A stretch of 64,000 nt of DNA, taken from positions 186,001 to 250,000 of the forward strand of contig CAWHBN010000013.1 of the NCBI GenBank assembly GCA_963827705.1, written 5' to 3'. This DNA is from JACDAN01 sp963827705 (lineage in GTDB: Bacteria > Actinomycetota > Thermoleophilia > Gaiellales > Gaiellaceae). The notes beneath the pieces were generated by a model. The model had not been told where the DNA came from. It saw only the letters and a list, made by a program, of their open reading frames with translations, and searched no databases. The translations under genes and the position numbers were made by a program. Of this stretch, positions 60,237 through 64,000 are shown one piece after another (position 1 is the stretch's first letter; every line of letters begins with the position of its first letter).

Positions 60237-62009
60237 ATGCGAAAGACAGGATTCGCGGTTGTCGCGCTTGCGGCTGCCGTGATCGTCGCGCTGCTCGCCG
60301 TCGGCATCCAGGCCGGCGCCGACGCGCGGCCGCAACGCTACGTCGTCGTCTACAGCCCGAACGCCACGAAGGAGCTCAAGGCGGCCGTCTCCGCGGCCGG
60401 CGGTCAGGTGTTGAGGGCGAACGACAAGATCGGTGTCGCCACCGTGTACTCGGCAAAGCCGAGCTTCAGGACGCGCATCGCCGCCTCGACGATCGTGCAG
60501 GGCGTGGCGCGCGACCGCGTGATCGGGCAGGCCCCGGCGAAGTCGCGGGCAAAGGCGGCCCCGAGGTTCTCGGAAGAGTTCCTCCGCTCGGCCCGCAAGG
60601 CGGCGCGCGGCATGAAGGCGACGCGTCGCGCTTCAAAGACGTACAGCTACCAGCACGGCTCGTCGCGCCCCGAACCACTCGCGGCGCACCAGTGGGACAT
60701 GCGGATGATCCACGCCACCGTCGACGGGTCGTACCGGAAGGAACGCGGTGACAGGAAGGTGCGTGTCGGGATCATCGACACCGGCATCGACGGGAACCAC
60801 CCCGACATCGCCCCGAACTTCAGCCGCAGCCTGAGCCGGAACTTCACGGTCGACATCCCGTTCGACCCGATCAGCGGTGAGCCAATCGACGGCCCCTGCA
60901 CCGCCGAGCCAGACGGGTCGTGTAACGACGCCAACGACGTCGACGAGAACTCGCACGGGACGCATGTTGCGAGCACGGTCGGCTCGCCGATCAACGGCAT
61001 CGGGATGGCCGGTGTTGCTCCTGAGGTCACGCTCGTGAACCTCCGCGGCGGGCAGGACTCCGGCTTCTTCTTCCTGCAGCCGAGCGTCGATGCCCTCACG
61101 TACGCGGGCGACCACGGGATCGACGTGGTCAACATGAGCTACTTCATCGACCCGTGGCTCTACAACTGCCGCGGCCTCGCAGGGGACACCCCGGCGCAGA
61201 CGGCCGATCAGGTCGCGATCATCGAGGCTGCCCAGCGCGCACTCGACTATGCGCACATGCACGGCGTGACGCTGGTCGGAGCGGCGGGCAACAGCCTGAC
61301 CGACCTGACCATGCCGACGCCGGTCGTCGACACGCAGAGCCCGAACTTCCCGCTGCACATGAACCACAACCGGACCGTCAACAACGGCTGTCTCGACCTG
61401 CCGACGGAGGGCAACAACGTCATCAGCGTCTCCGCGGTCGGACCGAGCAAGATCAAGGCCGATTACTCGAACTACGGCTACGGCGAGATCGACGTCGCCG
61501 CGCCGGGCGGCTGGTCCCGCGACGAGCCGTGGAACCTGTCGATGACGCCGGCCGAGCGGACCGCCGCGTCGATCCCGAACCTGATCCTCGCGGCCTATCC
61601 GGAGAACGTTGCCCGCGAGTTTGGCGACATCGACGCAAACGGCAATCCGACGAACGGCTTCGTCGTCAAGAGCTGCAAGGGCTCGACGTGTGCCTACTAC
61701 CAGTGGATCCAGGGCACGTCGATGGCTTCGCCGCACGCGACGGGCGTGGCGGCGCTGATCGTCTCGAAGTACGGCGACCGGCGTGGAGGCGGGGTCACGA
61801 TGCACCCGCTCTTCACCCAGGCCTACCTCGAGGCCTCGGCGAGCGACACGCCGTGCATGACGCCGAACCCGTTCACCTACACCCACAAGGGGCGCCCCGC
61901 CGCTTACACGACGTGGTGCGAGGGCACGCCGGTCTACAACGGCGTGTACGGCCACGGCATCGTGGACGCGCTGAGGGCAGTCACCTTCGGCAAGCACCAG
62001 GACGACTGA
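60237..62009 (+). CDS. secreted subtilisin-like serine protease (S8)
   Basis: A 590-residue exported protease. Signal peptide (RKTGFAVVALAAAVIVALLA), an inhibitor-I9-like propeptide (RYVVVYSPNATKELKAAVSAAGG) and the S8 domain with Asp181 (GIIDTGIDGNHPD), His240 (NSHGTHVAST) and Ser495 (QGTSMASPHATG). Cysteine pairs in inserts (CTAEPDGSC, CKGSTC) suggest disulfides. Unlike the first subtilase it has no repeat tail. ATG 60237 with GGGGAGGGAG. Its own promoter and a strong terminator make it a single-gene unit. Confidence 0.94.
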   Translation: MRKTGFAVVALAAAVIVALLAVGIQAGADARPQRYVVVYSPNATKELKAAVSAAGGQVLRANDKIGVATVYSAKPSFRTRIAASTIVQGVARDRVIGQAPAKSRAKAAPRFSEEFLRSARKAARGMKATRRASKTYSYQHGSSRPEPLAAHQWDMRMIHATVDGSYRKERGDRKVRVGIIDTGIDGNHPDIAPNFSRSLSRNFTVDIPFDPISGEPIDGPCTAEPDGSCNDANDVDENSHGTHVASTVGSPINGIGMAGVAPEVTLVNLRGGQDSGFFFLQPSVDALTYAGDHGIDVVNMSYFIDPWLYNCRGLAGDTPAQTADQVAIIEAAQRALDYAHMHGVTLVGAAGNSLTDLTMPTPVVDTQSPNFPLHMNHNRTVNNGCLDLPTEGNNVISVSAVGPSKIKADYSNYGYGEIDVAAPGGWSRDEPWNLSMTPAERTAASIPNLILAAYPENVAREFGDIDANGNPTNGFVVKSCKGSTCAYYQWIQGTSMASPHATGVAALIVSKYGDRRGGGVTMHPLFTQAYLEASASDTPCMTPNPFTYTHKGRPAAYTTWCEGTPVYNGVYGHGIVDALRAVTFGKHQDD

Positions 62010-62032
62010 CCGACTGCTCGAGCTGAAGCATG

Positions 62033-62056
62033 GAGGGGGCGCCAAGGCGCCCCCTC
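62033..62056 (+). terminator. Rho-independent terminator after the second subtilase
   Basis: GAGGGGGCGCC (62033-62043) pairs with GGCGCCCCCTC (62046-62056), loop AA, followed by TGCTTCT. It stands 24 bases after the stop. Confidence 0.8.
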
Positions 62057-62086
62057 TGCTTCTCGGGGAGAGAGTCTCAGGTTGGT

Positions 62087-62329
62087 CTAGGCGGCCCTGT
62101 CGATTCGCTCTTCCAGGCGGGCGCGACGGATGATCTCGTCGCGGTTGCCGAAGCGAAGGCGTACGCGGGCTTCGCGGTGCTCGTCCCAGAGCCGGGCGAT
62201 GCGATCGTCCAGCTCCTTGAGCTCCGCGGCGAGGACGACGTCCCGTCCGGCGGACAGGCGTTGAAGGAGAACGGCGCGGTCCTCGCTGGCGCGCTCGATC
62301 TCGCCACGGATTTCCTGAATCGTTTTCAC
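62087..62329 (-). CDS. small helical protein, DUF2630-like
   Basis: An 80-residue protein from GTG 62329: TIQEIRGEIERASEDRAVLLQRLS, ELKELDDRIARLWDEHREARVRLRFG and EIIRRARLEERIDRAA. A coiled-coil-like charged helix hairpin resembling the actinobacterial DUF2630 pattern (LD...WD..R..R). Function unknown. It converges with the subtilase. Confidence 0.65.
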   Translation of the reverse strand: MKTIQEIRGEIERASEDRAVLLQRLSAGRDVVLAAELKELDDRIARLWDEHREARVRLRFGNRDEIIRRARLEERIDRAA

Positions 62330-62385
62330 ACCACTGAAAACGTGGCGCTGAGGCTGGTCATTCCCTCGAGATGTTGAGTTCAGGT

Positions 62386-62715
62386 TCAGCCGTAGCCGAG
62401 CTCTTCGATCTGCTTTTCGTCGAGCCCGAAGTAGTGGCCGACCTCGTGCAGGACCGTGATGCGGATCTCCCGGCGCAGCTCTTCCGGATTGTGAAACGAC
62501 TCCACGAGCGGGAGCCGGTAGATGACGATGCGGTCCGGAAGCGCGCCGGCCCGGTCCCGCGTCGGGCCCAGTCCGTCGTACCACCCGAAGAGGTCCGGAT
62601 CGTCCGGATTCTCGTCCTCGACGACGATCGCGATGTTCTGCAACGCTCGCGCGAGCTCCGGCGGGACGTCGTCGAGCGCGGCCCGGACGTGCCCGGTGAA
62701 CTCGTCCTCGTCCAT
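62386..62715 (-). CDS. zincin-like metallopeptidase family protein
   Basis: A 109-residue small metalloprotease-fold protein. ITVLHEVGHYFGLDEKQIEELG contains the HExxH zinc motif with the additional Glu/Asp of the PF06262/MPN_Zn-type family; IVVEDENP and GRIVIYRLPLVES-like strands precede it. ATG 62715 overlaps the argF stop. Cytosolic; the role of this common actinobacterial family is not established. Confidence 0.85.
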   Translation of the reverse strand: MDEDEFTGHVRAALDDVPPELARALQNIAIVVEDENPDDPDLFGWYDGLGPTRDRAGALPDRIVIYRLPLVESFHNPEELRREIRITVLHEVGHYFGLDEKQIEELGYG

Positions 62716-63659
62716 CAGCCGACGACGAGCGCGAGCAGCCCCTTCTGGGCGTGAAGGCGGTTCTCGGCCTGGTCCCACACGGCCGAATGCGGCCCGTACA
62801 GGACGTCCTCGGTGATCTCCTCGCCGTAGTGGGCGGGGAGACAGTGGAGGACGATCGCCCCGTCGCCGGCCTGCTTCACGAGCTCGTCGGTGATGCCGTA
62901 GCCGTCGAGATCGCGGAGACGCTGCTCCCGTTCCGCGTCCTGGCCCATGCTCGTCCAGACGTCCGTGTAGAGGACGTCGGCGCCGCTGACGGCTTCGGCC
63001 GGATCGTGCGTCACGTCCGCCGTCCCGGACTCACGCGCGATCGCCAGGGCGCGGTCGTCGGGCTCGTAGCCCTCCGGCGTGGCGGCGACGAAGCTCCCTC
63101 CAAGCCTGGCGACGGCGACCATTAGCGACGAGCAGACGTTGTTCCCATCCCCGAGGTAGGCCACCCGCACGCCCTCGATGCGTCCGAGGCGGTCGCGGAT
63201 CGTCAGGACGTCTGCGAGCGCCTGGCACGGGTGCGACGAGTCGGTGAGGCCGTTGATCACGGGGATCGAGGCGTTCTCGGCCAGCTCCTCCACGTCGGCC
63301 TGCGCGAAGGTACGGATCATGATCGCGTCCAGGTAGCGGGAAAGGACCGTTGCAGTGTCCTTGATCGTCTCGCCACGCCCGAGCTGGAGGTCGTCCGAGC
63401 GGAGGTAGAGCGCGTGACCGCCGAGCTGGGCGATCCCGACCTCGAACGAGACGCGAGTGCGGGTGGACGGCTTCTGGAAGATCATCCCGAGCGAGCGGCC
63501 GGGGAGGACGCGCTGCTCGTCGCGCGGTGCGTCCTTGATCCGGGCGGCGGTGTCGAGCACCAGCTCGAGCTCGTCGGACGAGAAGTCCGCCACGCGGGTG
63601 AAGTGGCGTCCTCCGAGCGTGTCCGGCACGGCGAGCACGGCGGTGATCGTACTGAGCAC
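62715..63659 (-). CDS. argF: ornithine carbamoyltransferase
   Basis: A 314-residue enzyme that makes citrulline from ornithine and carbamoyl phosphate. Carbamoyl-phosphate motif STRTR (KPSTRTRVSFE), DSSHPCQALAD, ornithine loop DVWTSMGQ and HCLPAHYGEEI are all present and intact. Start GTG 63659; a later start before DTLGGRHFTRVADFSS is possible. It overlaps the metallopeptidase gene by one base. No other arg gene is in the window. Confidence 0.95.
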   Translation of the reverse strand: MLSTITAVLAVPDTLGGRHFTRVADFSSDELELVLDTAARIKDAPRDEQRVLPGRSLGMIFQKPSTRTRVSFEVGIAQLGGHALYLRSDDLQLGRGETIKDTATVLSRYLDAIMIRTFAQADVEELAENASIPVINGLTDSSHPCQALADVLTIRDRLGRIEGVRVAYLGDGNNVCSSLMVAVARLGGSFVAATPEGYEPDDRALAIARESGTADVTHDPAEAVSGADVLYTDVWTSMGQDAEREQRLRDLDGYGITDELVKQAGDGAIVLHCLPAHYGEEITEDVLYGPHSAVWDQAENRLHAQKGLLALVVG

Positions 63660-63708
63660 GTCGGTTCGGGCCGCGTCCCAGTGACTGTCACTAGGACATG
63701 GCCTATTG

Positions 63709-64000
63709 CTACGGCTCGAGGAGCTCGCGCAGCCTGCCGAGCCCTGCGAACATGCGGCTCTTGACCGTCCCGAGCGGGACGCCGAGGCGCTCGGCGAGCT
63801 CAGACTGCGTGAGGCCGCCGTAGTAGGCGAGCTCGAGGGCCTGCCGCTGATCGCCGGGGAGCTCGGTCAGCGCCGCCTGCACCGCGGCGCGCCGGTCTCT
63901 CAGCACCGCATCCTCGTCGACCGGGCCGACGGACGGCTCGGGAGCGACTTCCAGTGGCTCGCTGCGCCGGCTCTGCTCCCGGCGCACGAGGTCGACGGCC
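63709..64000 (-). CDS. ECF-type RNA polymerase sigma factor, C-terminal part (runs off the window)
   Basis: The visible 97 codons end at 63709 and continue beyond base 64000. ALTELPGDQRQALELAYYGGLTQSELAERLGVPLGTVKSRMFAGLGRLRELL is sigma region 4 with its helix-turn-helix, closest to SigK/SigL-type ECF factors. No anti-sigma gene follows downstream; argF does, after 49 bases. Confidence 0.88.
   Translation of the reverse strand, partial: AVDLVRREQSRRSEPLEVAPEPSVGPVDEDAVLRDRRAAVQAALTELPGDQRQALELAYYGGLTQSELAERLGVPLGTVKSRMFAGLGRLRELLEP

Overview
The window is a high-GC (roughly 65-70%) bacterial chromosome segment. Gene order and protein style (tRNA-Leu/tig-clpP-clpX; valS-folC-ndk; mreBCD-mrdA-rodA; RNase E/G-rplU-rpmA-obgE-nadD-rsfS; many GTG starts and 4-base start/stop overlaps) point to a deep-branching actinobacterium of the Thermoleophilia type (Gaiellales/Solirubrobacterales-like). 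That placement is inferred from gene content, not from a phylogeny. Layout: 57-3635 holds tRNA-Leu, a 21-residue membrane peptide and the trigger factor-ClpP-ClpX quality-control operon. 3708-6593 is a structured leader followed by a secreted subtilase with LamG-like and Ig-like parts and a pentapeptide repeat tail, interrupted by frameshifts. 7083-10841 is a giant SARP/cyclase-like/ATPase/TPR regulator. 10901-23523 is a long co-directional block: ValRS, FolC, small membrane and zinc-ribbon proteins, Ndk, two methyltransferases, Maf, then the rod-shape and peptidoglycan elongation genes. 23665-29738 holds RNase E/G, L21, L27, Obg, NadD and RsfS. 29773-35641 has a PD-(D/E)XK endonuclease ORF running through a tRNA-Ala, an M23 peptidase, a nitrilase-family enzyme, two small membrane proteins, a 164-bp imperfect inverted repeat and 2-oxoglutarate dehydrogenase E1. 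35642-52405 is accessory: a diguanylate cyclase, envelope and stress-type small proteins, a CDF transporter, a ferritin-like protein, MsrB, beta-propeller and kelch proteins, a CHRD protein and paralogous CxC proteins. 52529-57592 is a tRNA-Ala(UGC)-targeted integration site with three copies of the tRNA 3' end; it encloses a class II aldolase-HAD phosphatase-DhaL-DhaK operon and a histidine phosphatase, with no intact integrase. 57653-64000 carries a histidine kinase, an unusual nucleotide cyclase-receiver-LuxR fusion, a second secreted subtilase, small proteins, ornithine carbamoyltransferase and the start of an ECF-type sigma factor that runs off the end. Working together: the left half is core housekeeping (protein folding and turnover, translation, ribosome assembly, cell-wall elongation). 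The right half is secretion, signalling and a mobile carbon-use module. A feature of the whole window is recurrent reading-frame breaks: seven shifts of +1 sense and one of -1 sense in genes whose downstream reading is otherwise well conserved. They create false fusions (methyltransferase-Maf, Obg-NadD, RNase E-L21) and are best read as residual sequencing insertions, although three of them fall on the same CCC-G context and deserve a check. The most novel items are the cyclase-response-regulator fusion beside its kinase, the nested tRNA-Ala attachment sites with the dihydroxyacetone operon, the long inverted repeat upstream of sucA, and the endonuclease gene that contains a whole tRNA.
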